From the NCBI RefSeq assembly GCF_003688995.1, contig NZ_PENI01000009.1:209321-273320 (forward strand): a DNA stretch of 64,000 nucleotides, in the 5' to 3' direction. Shown one piece after another: positions 36,897 through 45,546 of this stretch. The notes below the pieces were generated by a model that ran no database searches, was not told where the DNA came from, and was given only the letters and a program-made list of their open reading frames with translations. The DNA comes from Streptomyces shenzhenensis (GTDB taxonomy: Bacteria > Actinomycetota > Actinomycetes > Streptomycetales > Streptomycetaceae). A program made the translations under genes and the position numbers. The first letter of the stretch is position 1. Every line of letters begins with the position of its first letter.

Positions 36897-37969
36897 AGAG
36901 TCAGCATGCTGGAGTTGCGGACGACGAGTTCGGGTTGCAGGAGAACGTGCTGGTGCCGGTGCTCTTCGGGTGTACCGCTTGCCTCTTGGAGCAGCAACTT
37001 GACAGAGCTGCCTCCTATGGCGGCCGCCGGCTGCCGTACAGATGTGAGGGGCACAGCGGCTGCTGCCGCGAATTCGATGTCGTCGTAGCCGACAAGGGCT
37101 ATGTCGTTCGGCACATTGATCCGAGCGGAGAAAAATGTCTGGAGCATTCCGAGCGCAAGCAGATCGTTCGCGCAGAAGACGGCCGTCGGACGCTCGGGGA
37201 AGCCGAGTATCCGGGCTGCCGCGTCGCGTCCCGCCGCGACGTCCAGACGGTCGACGGGTATCTCCCGCAACGCCCGCGAGCCGATACCGGAGTCGGATAT
37301 GGCGCGGAACGCCCCGGTGCGGCGGTCCTGGATCTGCTTCAAGTGAGACGGTCCGCTGACGTAGACGAGCCGGCGATGGCCCGCCTCGATCAGATGGCGC
37401 ATCGCCGCCTGGCTTCCGGCAACATCGTCCACAGCGACCGAGCATGCGTCCTTCTCCGTTCCCGCCCGGTCCACCCGCACGAACGGGATCCCGTTCTTGC
37501 TCAGAATGCTCAGACTGCGCCCGGTGACATCGGCGGAGGAAACGATGACACCAAAAGCTCGGTGTTCGGCGAAGAGGGAGAGATATTCTGTTTCGACGTC
37601 GGTGTCCTGGACGCTGTCGCAGAGCATCATTTTCAGATCTCGTTCACGTGCCTTCGCTTCTGCGCCACGCGCCAGTTCGACGAAGAACGGGTTTCCCATG
37701 TCCAGGACGATGAGCCCCATGAGCCGACTGCTCTTGGCGCGCGTCTGGCGTGCCGATTCGCTGCGTACGTACCCCAATGTGTCAACTGCTCCCTGAATCC
37801 GGCTGCGGGTGTTCTTGGAAACTCGTTCCGGCCAGTTCAGAAAATTTGAGACGGTAGCGGCCGAAACGCCTGCAGCTCGCGCTACATCTTTGATTCCTGG
37901 CCTTCGAGAAACTATGTCCTCCGCGCCGGCCACGGTCACACGGCCACGGCGCAGCGACGACTTGGGCAT
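36893..37969 (-). CDS. LacI-family regulator divergent from the GH106-like genes
   Basis: A 358-residue LacI/GalR regulator starting MPKSSLRRGRVTVAG at ATG 37969, with AAAGGAA upstream. The DNA-binding domain at ~24-72 reads GIKDVARAAGVSAATVSNFL with hinge-region RSRIQGAVDTLGYVRSE. The effector domain has LIVLDMGNPFFVELARGAE and DIALVGYDDIEFAAAAAVPL. It faces the GH106-like genes across a 600-bp region carrying two TTGAAACGTTTCAA-like sites. The likely effector is rhamnose or a rhamno-oligosaccharide (inference from neighbours). It is coupled by a GTGA overlap to a small LuxR-type protein. Confidence 0.94.
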   Translation of the reverse strand: MPKSSLRRGRVTVAGAEDIVSRRPGIKDVARAAGVSAATVSNFLNWPERVSKNTRSRIQGAVDTLGYVRSESARQTRAKSSRLMGLIVLDMGNPFFVELARGAEAKARERDLKMMLCDSVQDTDVETEYLSLFAEHRAFGVIVSSADVTGRSLSILSKNGIPFVRVDRAGTEKDACSVAVDDVAGSQAAMRHLIEAGHRRLVYVSGPSHLKQIQDRRTGAFRAISDSGIGSRALREIPVDRLDVAAGRDAAARILGFPERPTAVFCANDLLALGMLQTFFSARINVPNDIALVGYDDIEFAAAAAVPLTSVRQPAAAIGGSSVKLLLQEASGTPEEHRHQHVLLQPELVVRNSSMLTL

Positions 37970-38125
37970 GATCGATTCCTTTGCGGAGGGGGAGACGCGA
38001 CCAAGTCGGCGCTCTGTCAGGTGACCGAGGCAGCTTGCCTCGGGGAAGACGCGCTCCCTGTCAACGTACGCCTCCGGGGTGTTGAGGCATGAACGCTCTC
38101 CTGCACAGGGCGCTGAACCGCCGAG

Positions 38126-38138
38126 TTGAAATGTTTCA
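38126..38138. promoter_or_regulatory. LacI-type operator near the regulator promoter
   Basis: TTGAAATGTTTCA differs at one central base from the LacI-type palindrome TTGAAACGTTTCAA and is ~160 bp before the lacI-type start. It pairs with the site at 38506-38519. Confidence 0.6.
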
Positions 38139-38505
38139 TGAAGGTTGCGTGGAAATTAGTTCCGTGCCGGAGCACCGTCAAGGGCCTGGAGGCGCGCCAG
38201 AGCGCCCGCCGACCACCGCCGCTCCCGCGCACCGCGCACGCAACCCCTCTGAGCTGGCAAGACGGCGCGGACAGAGTTCAGCATGCGGAATGACACGATT
38301 CAATAACGGACGTACCCGGTTTTGGAATCGCACAGCTGAAGTGGCTCTTGACCGTGCGGTGCCGGCGCCTCGCTCACGTCGTGCGATGGGTCCGGCCCCG
38401 TGCGCTGCCACCTCTGTCGCCGTGCCCCTCCTTTGGGCCCGTGGCCGGATCCGGACAGTCGCGTACACAAGCATTGTTGTGCCGGTCTCTCGCGGCTAAC
38501 TTCTC

Positions 38506-38519
38506 GCTGGAACGTTTCA
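38506..38519. promoter_or_regulatory. LacI-type operator before the first GH106-like gene
   Basis: CTGGAACGTTTCAA has the perfect right half of TTGAAACGTTTCAA and lies 51 bp before the start of the first rhamnosidase-like gene, a good place for repression. Confidence 0.65.
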
Positions 38520-38569
38520 ATGATCAATCCCCCCCCACAGCCTGAGCCGACAACCAAAGGGGTTGGACG

Positions 38570-41500
38570 ATGACGTCCGAATTGTCGAGAAGAAGGATGC
38601 TCACGCTCGGTGCCGCCGCCGTCGCGGCCACTGCCACATCGGGGTGGCTCGGCGAGAGTACGGCGCTGGCTCACACGGCCGGTGAGAGGACCAGCACGAC
38701 AGCCGTAGGGGACACGAAGATTGCGAAGGTCTTCGGCGGCAACCCGCTCGCGGCTCGGCCGATGGCCCGCATGTGGTTCCCGGACGCCGGTGCCGGCAAG
38801 GACAGTGAAGGCCTCGCGCTCGTGGCGAAGCAGCTCACGGACATGGCGAACGGCGGCTTCGGAGGCGTGGAGATCGCCTTCCTGTCGGACAACACCAGTT
38901 ACGACAACGACGACGCCAAGGAGTTCGGCTGGGGCAGCGAGAACTGGCGGCGGATCCTGAAGCAGGCTCTGCGCACGGCCAATGGTGCCAAGGCGGGATT
39001 CAAGGTCGACATCACCATCACTTCGCACTGGCCGCCGATCGTGAACACGGTCGACCCCAACGACGACGAGCAGCAGCAGGAAGCGTCGTACGCGTACCGA
39101 AAGATCACTGCGGATGACCTTTCGGCCGGCCGGGGTGACCTGCCCCTTCCGGAGACCCGGACCCGGGACTTCTCCAACACCTCCAGTCTGATCGCTGACT
39201 TCGTCTTTGTGGACAAGCTCGCCACCGCCACCGTGGCGCGCGTCGCGAGCCTCGACGACAGCGGAGACCCGGTGTTCGAGCTGGCCTCGCTCATCGATGT
39301 CACCGCGGCCACCACACGCAAGCAGGAGACCGATGCCTCCGCCGCCGCGAAGGTGGAGAACGGCAAGCGTTACGCCGGTAGCGCGGCGGGTGTTCCCGAC
39401 CGGGCCTACGCCGAGGCCAACGGCATCGACTACGACGACGTGCTCGCCAAGTTCGGTCCTGAGCCGACGAGTTCCAGCTTCAAGGGCAAGATCGACTCGG
39501 ACGGGAACCGCCGTCGCATGGCCGACTGGCAATACCACTACGAGTCGGACCTGTCCAAGGTCGGCGCGCTGAAGAAGTACTCGCCCAGTTCGGGTGACTC
39601 CCTCGCGGCCGGTGACTACGTGTTGTTCGGCACCTACCGCCGAGGCACCGGTCAGATCATGTCCGGTGGCGCCTCGGTGACGATCCACAACCGCTCGTAC
39701 GCCACCAACTACTTCAGCGCGGAAGGCGTGCAGAAGATCTTCGACTTCTGGGACGCGCACATCCTCGACCGCGAGATGATCTCGCTGCTGAAGAAGAACG
39801 GCCGGTTGGGCTCCAGCATCTTCGAGGACTCCATCGAGATCCACGCCGACAGCCCGCTGTGGACCCCGAACCTGCTCACCGCGTTCGAGCGGCTCAACGG
39901 TTACGACGTGGCCAAGTACGGGCCCGTCCTGGCGCTGAACTCGTCGGCGCGGTTCGACGACAGTGAGACGGCCACGCGTATCGGCGAGGACAAGAACCTC
40001 GTCCTGGGCGACCTGTACGAGACCGAACACGCGTCGCTGATCAAGGACTGGACCGACAGCTTCGGCTACACCTACCGCGCACAGGCCTACACGCTCAGCG
40101 GCCTCGACATCGCGCGGGCCGCCTCGGCTCTGGACATCCCCGAGGGCGACAACTCCACCTCCGGTGACGGGCTGCGCAACATCTCCGCCGCGGTCAACAT
40201 GGCCGGCGGTGCGCTCGTCTCGATGGAGACCACGACCTTCAGCGCCAACATCAACTCCACCTGGCACACGGTCGCTCAGGAGGTCAACCGCGACCTGTCC
40301 CACGGCGTCAACCGCTCGATCTTCCACGGATCGGCCTTCGCCCGCAGCTTCAACGGCCACCAGAGCAGCTGGCCGGGCTGGAACTTCTGGACCTTCTCCT
40401 CGTACAACGCCCGCCAGATCTGGTGGGACGACGTCGACACCTTCAGCGGCTACGTCACCCGCAGCCAGACCGTCATGCAGCACGGCAACGCCCGCATCGA
40501 CCTCGCCGTCCTGCTCGGCACCAACGACGGGTTCTCCATCCAGAGCGGCAACGGCTTCCAGTCGCTGCTGGACAAGGGCTACTCCTACAACCTGCTCAGC
40601 GAGTCCCTGCTGGACAGCAAGAGCGCCAAGGTGAGCGGGGGAGTGCTGGCGGCCGACGGCCCGGCGTTCAAGACGCTGATCGTGCGTGAGGCCACACGGC
40701 TGTCGGTCTCGACGGTGCAGAAACTGATCGACTACGCGGGCAAGGGCCTGCCCGTCATCCTCTACAACACCGACGTCACCCGCGTATACGGCACGAACAA
40801 GAACAACAACAACGACACCGCCCTGGCCCAGAAACTTGCCAAACTGAACAAGCTCGCCACCGTCGCCACCGCGACCACACAGGCGGAGATCCTGTCCCTG
40901 CTCGACAGCTGGAAGGTCACACCTGCCGCCCTCCACGACCTGGCCGGTGTCGAGGCGTCGCTCCGGCACTCCTCCGAGGCCGACTACTACTACTTCTACA
41001 ACTCCACCTCGGCCGCGGTCTCCGGCAAGGTCACACTCGCCGGCACGGGCGTGCCGCACCTGCTGGACGCCTGGACCGGGGAGGTCACACCGATCGCGGA
41101 GTACGTGGCCGACGCGGACACGGTCACCGTGACCATCGACCTCGAAGGCCGGGACGCCGTCATCGTCGCGCTGGGCGGCGGCAAGGCCTCCCGGCAGACG
41201 CACGCCACCACCGTCAGCGCGGGAACCGTCCGCTACGGGGGCAAGGGACAGCTCATCCACAGGGCCGGCACGGCCGGCACGTCCACTGTGTCGCTGTCCA
41301 CCGGCAAGAAGCAGAAGGTCACCATCGGCTCACTCCCTGACGCCGTCTCCCTCGGCACGGGATGGAAACTGGCACTGGAGAGCTGGGGACCCGACAAGGA
41401 CGCCAACACCGTCGACCCGACCGTCTCCGCCAGGACCGGCATCAGCTTCACCGACACCTCCCTGGGCGACTGGACGGACCTGCCGGCCACCTCCGCTCAG

Positions 41501-41845
41501 CTCACGAGGCTCGGCGTCGACAGCATGAGCGAAGTCTCCGGCATCGGCCGCTACTCCACGACCTTCACGCTTCCCAAGACGTGGAGGAGCAACGTGGGAG
41601 CGCTGCTGGAACTGGCGCACGGCGACGACCTGGTTGCGGAAGTCCGCATCAACGGCGCCCTGATCGACGACGTGGATCAGTTCACGGACACCATCGACGT
41701 CGGCGGACTGCTACAAGCGGGCCGCAACGCCCTCGAAGTGAAGCTCGACACCACCCTGGGCCACCGCACCGGAGCGACGACCAGCTCGCAGACCTACGGG
41801 CTCACCGCGGTCACGTTGACGCCGTACGTCGAGAACACCCTCTGA
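38570..41845 (+). CDS. Secreted GH106-like alpha-L-rhamnosidase (first copy)
   Basis: A 1091-residue enzyme. Tat signal SRRRMLTLGAAAVAATATSG at residues 6-25. The long barrel region has family-like segments PMARMWFPDAGAGKDSEGLA, VEIAFLSDNTSYDNDD, FEDSIEIHADSPLWT and PGWNFWTFSSYNARQIWWDD. The C-terminal part is a jelly-roll galactose-binding-like domain (GIGRYSTTFTLPKTW, AEVRINGALIDDV). This organisation fits GH106, whose known members remove alpha-L-rhamnose from rhamnogalacturonan-II, gellan or similar. The acidic residues in FEDSIE are candidates for the active site (inference). GGGGTTGG precedes the start. A second, diverged copy follows 319 bp downstream. Confidence 0.8.
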   Translation: MTSELSRRRMLTLGAAAVAATATSGWLGESTALAHTAGERTSTTAVGDTKIAKVFGGNPLAARPMARMWFPDAGAGKDSEGLALVAKQLTDMANGGFGGVEIAFLSDNTSYDNDDAKEFGWGSENWRRILKQALRTANGAKAGFKVDITITSHWPPIVNTVDPNDDEQQQEASYAYRKITADDLSAGRGDLPLPETRTRDFSNTSSLIADFVFVDKLATATVARVASLDDSGDPVFELASLIDVTAATTRKQETDASAAAKVENGKRYAGSAAGVPDRAYAEANGIDYDDVLAKFGPEPTSSSFKGKIDSDGNRRRMADWQYHYESDLSKVGALKKYSPSSGDSLAAGDYVLFGTYRRGTGQIMSGGASVTIHNRSYATNYFSAEGVQKIFDFWDAHILDREMISLLKKNGRLGSSIFEDSIEIHADSPLWTPNLLTAFERLNGYDVAKYGPVLALNSSARFDDSETATRIGEDKNLVLGDLYETEHASLIKDWTDSFGYTYRAQAYTLSGLDIARAASALDIPEGDNSTSGDGLRNISAAVNMAGGALVSMETTTFSANINSTWHTVAQEVNRDLSHGVNRSIFHGSAFARSFNGHQSSWPGWNFWTFSSYNARQIWWDDVDTFSGYVTRSQTVMQHGNARIDLAVLLGTNDGFSIQSGNGFQSLLDKGYSYNLLSESLLDSKSAKVSGGVLAADGPAFKTLIVREATRLSVSTVQKLIDYAGKGLPVILYNTDVTRVYGTNKNNNNDTALAQKLAKLNKLATVATATTQAEILSLLDSWKVTPAALHDLAGVEASLRHSSEADYYYFYNSTSAAVSGKVTLAGTGVPHLLDAWTGEVTPIAEYVADADTVTVTIDLEGRDAVIVALGGGKASRQTHATTVSAGTVRYGGKGQLIHRAGTAGTSTVSLSTGKKQKVTIGSLPDAVSLGTGWKLALESWGPDKDANTVDPTVSARTGISFTDTSLGDWTDLPATSAQLTRLGVDSMSEVSGIGRYSTTFTLPKTWRSNVGALLELAHGDDLVAEVRINGALIDDVDQFTDTIDVGGLLQAGRNALEVKLDTTLGHRTGATTSSQTYGLTAVTLTPYVENTL

Positions 41846-41858
41846 CCCGCTACCTCTC

Positions 41859-42024
41859 CTAGGGCCTCTCGTTTGGATCATGCCGGGCTCGCGGGCCCTG
41901 GCACCGCGCCTCGCGGCGTTGTCGTCGGTTGTCAGGGCTCCGCCCTGCCGCCCTCCTCCGCCTTGCGATGCACGGCACCAGACCCCGCTCCCTGATCCGG
42001 CCTGATCCAAACAAAAGACCCTAG
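41859..42024. mobile_element. MITE-like element with ~25-bp terminal inverted repeats
   Basis: The left end CTAGGGCCTCTCGTTTGGAT-CATGCCGG and the right end (read inward on the other strand) CTAGGGTCTTTTGTTTGGAT-CAGGCCGG match at all but four positions. The 166-bp element has no reading frame of note and fills the gap between the two GH106-like genes. I recall very similar AGGG...GTTTGGATCA elements scattered in Streptomyces genomes. CTAG at both ends may be part of the repeat or a target duplication. Confidence 0.72.
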
Positions 42025-42164
42025 CCCCGGTATCGCACGTCCGGATTCACCGAACCAGACCGGGTTCTCCTCCTCGCCCGGTCGTCCCGGCCGTGCCCGG
42101 CGCTCGACCCCGAGCGCCGGGCACGGCATCCGGGACCGCCCCTCAGACAGAACGGCACAGCACC

Positions 42165-45100
42165 ATGTCCTTCCAGATCTCCCGCCGAAGCCTGCTCCGC
42201 GCCACCGGCACCGGCATCACGGCGGCCGCCCTCGCGCCCTGCCTGTCCACGCCTGCCCAGGCACACGCCGCACGTGCGACCGCGGCGGGCGGCCGCGCCT
42301 TCAAGAAGCTGTTCGCCACGCCCTCCACGGAGGTGCGGCCGGGGGTCCGCTGGTGGCTGCCCAGCTCTGACGTCGACGACGCGGTGCTCGCCGAACAGCT
42401 CGCCTCGCTGGCCGACGGTGGCTTCGGCCGGGCCGAACTCGCCAACCTGGGCTCCGGCTTCGGTACTGCGGCGTGGCGCACTCACCTTCTCACCGCATTG
42501 CAGGCCGCCAAGAAGCAGGACCTGGACCTCGACGTCACGCTCGGTCCGCGATGGCCCGCGGCTGTCCCGACCATCGACCTCAACTCGGCAGACTCTTCCC
42601 AGACCATCGTCTGGGGCCGGGTCATGGTCACCGCCGGCCAGACTTACAGCGGCGCGACGCCCTCCGCCGAGGGACAGGCAAGGGACGGCGTCACCGAGTC
42701 CGTTCTGATCGCCGTCACCGCCGCGAAGATCGCAGACGGCAGCAGCGCCGACGCCGAACCCGTGCTGCTGGACCGGTCGACAGCCCGCGACCTCACAGCC
42801 AAGGTGACCGACAACAAGATCACCTGGACCGCACCCGCCGGGAACGGGACCTGGCTGCTGTTCGCGTTCTGGCAGCGCAGCGAAGGCAAGACCGTCAACG
42901 ACTGGCCCATCGTCAACCACTTCCGCAAGAGCGGAGCCAAGGCCGTCACCGACTACTGGGAGGCCAATGTCCTCACCCCCCAGATTTCCCGGCTGCTGCG
43001 CGAGGTCGGAGCCGAGTTCTTCGAGGACTCGGTAGAACTGGAGAAGACCACCCACTGGACCGAGGGCATGATCGGTGAGATCCGCCGCAGGCGCGGCTAC
43101 GACATCACCAAGCACCTCCCCATCCTGATGATCAAGTTCGCGGCGATCTTCGACCTCCGCCCGGTCTTCGAATACGCCGACGGCACGGGCCAGCGCATCC
43201 GCAACGACTACTTCGAGACGCTGTCACAGCTCTACCGCGAGAACCACCTGGAGCCGCTGCGCACCTGGGCCAACCAACACGGCATGAGCTACCGCGCCCA
43301 GCCGGCCTACGGTGTGACCGTCAACATGGCCTCCGCCGCCACCGAACTCGACATCCCCGAGACGGAGTCGCTGTGGTTCGCGGAGAAGGTCGACGCCTTC
43401 CGGTCCATGTCCGGTGCCGTGCACATGAGCGGCAAGCCCGTCTTCTCCATCGAGACCGACGTGGTCGTCCCGCCCAAGGTCGGTGACGACGGCTACGCCA
43501 TCACCTTCCCCAACGCCCTGAACCTCTTCCACGGCCACTTCGCCGGCTATGTCAACCGGCTCATGCTCCACGGCTTCCCGTACACCACGTCCTCCGCCGC
43601 CACCTGGCCCGGATACAGCCCGTTCGCCAACACCGGCGGCGGCATCGGCGAATCCTGGGGCCCGCGCAACCCCAACTGGGCCCACGTCGACGAGTTCACC
43701 GGCTACCTCGGCCGCCTCCAGGCCGTGCTCCGCCACGGCAAGCCCCGCGTCGACGTCGCCGTCTACCGGCACGCCTACTGGGACCGCGGCCGCGACAACT
43801 GGGACGCCGACAACGCCCTGCTGTGGAACGACCCCGGTCTGGTCGCCGCCGGCTACTCCTACGACTACATCGACCCCTTCCTGCTGGATCTGCCCGCCGC
43901 CGAGGTCACCGGAAAGCGCCTCGCCCCCGACGGCCCGGCGTACAAGGCACTCATCCTGACCGACGTCGCGGAAGTCCTGCAGAGCCAGGCCACAGCAGAG
44001 GCCTCCGCCCAGGCGACCCTGCAGACCGCGCAGAAGATCTACGACTACGCGCTCAACGGCCTGCCCATCGTCATCATCGGCGAGCCCCCGACCGCGACAC
44101 CTTTCTTCGCCGACACCTCCGACGACACCAAGGTCGCCAAGGTGTACGCCAAGCTCCGCGCCCTGCACAACGTCGAGGCCGTCGCCTCCCAGGCTGCCGT
44201 CCCCGCGGCCCTGGCCCGGCTCGGCGTGCGGCCCGACGCGGCCTTCGCCTCGCCCGCGGCGCATGTCTGGACCGTGCACCGCCACACAGACTCCGCCGAC
44301 CTGTACTACTTCTACAACGAGGGCAAGGAGTCGACGAACGACGGCTACCGGAGCACCGCGCTGACGCGGAAGGTCTCCTTCACCGGCACCGGCCGCCCCT
44401 ACCGGCTCGACGCCTGGACGGGACGTATCGAGCCCATCACGACCTACACCACCTCACACGGCCGCACCACGATCACCCTCAAGCTGGCCGCGCACGAGGC
44501 AGCCGTCATAGCCATAGCCCCTCGTGCCTGGGCAGCAACGACCCCCAGCTCCGTGCACGCGATCTCCACCAACGCCCCGGAACTGCGCTACGAAGGCTCC
44601 CGCCTGGTGGCACGCAGCATCAGTGCCGGGCAGTACACGACGAGACTCAGCACCGGCCACACCCGCCGGACGTCGGTGGGCAAGGTGCCGTCCGCTGCTT
44701 TCCTGACGAAGTGGAAGCTCACTGTCGACAGCTTCACGCCGGGAGCCGAACCCGACCAGACCGCCCACAAGAAGATCTCCGTCACGCTCGACGCAGGGCT
44801 GAAGCCGTGGCCGGACGTCAAGGAGCTCGAAGGTGTCTCCGGCACCGGCCGCTACACCGCTTCCTTCATCCTCCCCAAGGACTGGAAGAACACCGACGGC
44901 GCGGTCATCGAACTCGGGGAGATCACCAACTCGGCCAGAGTATGGATCAACGGCCACCGACTCGACCCCGTCGACCTGGTACAAGGCCGCGTCGAAACAC
45001 GAGGACGGCTCGTTCCGGGCAGCAACCGCATCGAAGTCGAGGTCACCACCACTCTCAACAACCGGCTGCGGACACAGCCCGGAGGCTCCGGCCGCAGCGT

Positions 45101-45206
45101 ACAGCCGGACGGGCTCATCGGCGTGCAGCGCCATGGCACCTACGGTGTGCTGATCCAGCCCTATCGCGAAGCGACCGTCAGCTCTCCCCGCACGTACATC
45201 CGGTAA
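42165..45206 (+). CDS. Secreted GH106-like alpha-L-rhamnosidase (second copy)
   Basis: A 1013-residue enzyme starting MSFQISRRSLLRATGTGITA at ATG 42165, with a Tat signal (SRRSLLRAT) ending near AQAHA. It shares the layout of the first copy: PGVRWWLPSSDVDDAVLAEQ, FFEDSVELEKTTHWTEGM, SYRAQPAYGVTVNMASAATE, LDIPETESLW and a C-terminal beta-domain (SGTGRYTASFILPKDW, ARVWINGHRLDPVD). The two are clearly paralogous but well diverged, so they probably cleave different rhamnosyl linkages. It may be transcribed from the same LacI-controlled promoter, although the MITE-like element now lies between them. A hairpin follows four bases after the stop. Confidence 0.78.
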   Translation: MSFQISRRSLLRATGTGITAAALAPCLSTPAQAHAARATAAGGRAFKKLFATPSTEVRPGVRWWLPSSDVDDAVLAEQLASLADGGFGRAELANLGSGFGTAAWRTHLLTALQAAKKQDLDLDVTLGPRWPAAVPTIDLNSADSSQTIVWGRVMVTAGQTYSGATPSAEGQARDGVTESVLIAVTAAKIADGSSADAEPVLLDRSTARDLTAKVTDNKITWTAPAGNGTWLLFAFWQRSEGKTVNDWPIVNHFRKSGAKAVTDYWEANVLTPQISRLLREVGAEFFEDSVELEKTTHWTEGMIGEIRRRRGYDITKHLPILMIKFAAIFDLRPVFEYADGTGQRIRNDYFETLSQLYRENHLEPLRTWANQHGMSYRAQPAYGVTVNMASAATELDIPETESLWFAEKVDAFRSMSGAVHMSGKPVFSIETDVVVPPKVGDDGYAITFPNALNLFHGHFAGYVNRLMLHGFPYTTSSAATWPGYSPFANTGGGIGESWGPRNPNWAHVDEFTGYLGRLQAVLRHGKPRVDVAVYRHAYWDRGRDNWDADNALLWNDPGLVAAGYSYDYIDPFLLDLPAAEVTGKRLAPDGPAYKALILTDVAEVLQSQATAEASAQATLQTAQKIYDYALNGLPIVIIGEPPTATPFFADTSDDTKVAKVYAKLRALHNVEAVASQAAVPAALARLGVRPDAAFASPAAHVWTVHRHTDSADLYYFYNEGKESTNDGYRSTALTRKVSFTGTGRPYRLDAWTGRIEPITTYTTSHGRTTITLKLAAHEAAVIAIAPRAWAATTPSSVHAISTNAPELRYEGSRLVARSISAGQYTTRLSTGHTRRTSVGKVPSAAFLTKWKLTVDSFTPGAEPDQTAHKKISVTLDAGLKPWPDVKELEGVSGTGRYTASFILPKDWKNTDGAVIELGEITNSARVWINGHRLDPVDLVQGRVETRGRLVPGSNRIEVEVTTTLNNRLRTQPGGSGRSVQPDGLIGVQRHGTYGVLIQPYREATVSSPRTYIR

Positions 45207-45209
45207 CGA

Positions 45210-45239
45210 CCGGCCTCAGCTATCGCTGCCGGAGGCCGG
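45210..45239 (+). terminator. Hairpin terminator after the second GH106-like gene
   Basis: CCGGCCTC (45210-45217) pairs perfectly with GAGGCCGG (45232-45239) around a 14-base loop, directly after the stop codon. Confidence 0.55.
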
Positions 45240-45342
45240 GGTGTCACTTCCCTCGCGGACAACGGCGTCGGACACCGCGGAGGGCGCAGCCGGAGTCGCC
45301 TTCCGTCGGTACGGCGGGGCTCCCGTGAGGTGTCCTTGAGAG

Positions 45343-45540
45343 TCACTCGGCGTCGGTGCGTTCCTGCCGCGGTAGATGGGTCACGCATACGCCGAGGCTC
45401 TCGGGGACGGACAGACCGGGGCGTTCGCCGATCACGACCACCATGGTCGTCACGTTCAGCCGCGCGCCGACGTCCGCGCCCGACACCGGCAGGCCTCCGA
45501 GGTGGCCAGCATGGGGAACGGCCTGCCGGATGCGTGGCAG
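45343..45540 (-). pseudogene. eutC: Remnant of ethanolamine ammonia-lyase small subunit (EutC)
   Basis: In the leftward frame that continues past the response-regulator stop codon, the sequence reads LPVSGADVGARLNVTTMVVV, IGERPGLSVPESLGVCVTHL and PRQERTDAE, then TGA (45343-45345). IGERPGLS...SLG...THxPR...RTDAE is the conserved cobalamin-contacting core of EutC. In intact proteins RTDAE is followed by RNCxSNI and ~50 more residues, missing here. No start, no N-terminal half and no eutB are present. A degraded fragment left by a deletion. The rest of 45240-45340 shows nothing. Confidence 0.7.
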
Positions 45541-45546
45541 GCCCGG

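Larger units (their letters stand above)
37970..38569. other. 600-bp divergent control region between LacI and GH106-like genes
   Basis: Apart from two LacI-type half/whole sites (38126-38138 and 38506-38519) I see no gene with coding character. Short open frames here have no ribosome site or family motif. A poly-C run (38530s) and AT-rich patches around 38480-38525 could hold the GH106 promoter. Confidence 0.5.

Noticed and set aside
38300..41260. 986-residue leftward open frame opposite the first GH106-like gene
   Set aside because: Shadow of the opposite strand. The opposite frame has a Tat signal, a ribosome site and family motifs; this one has none.
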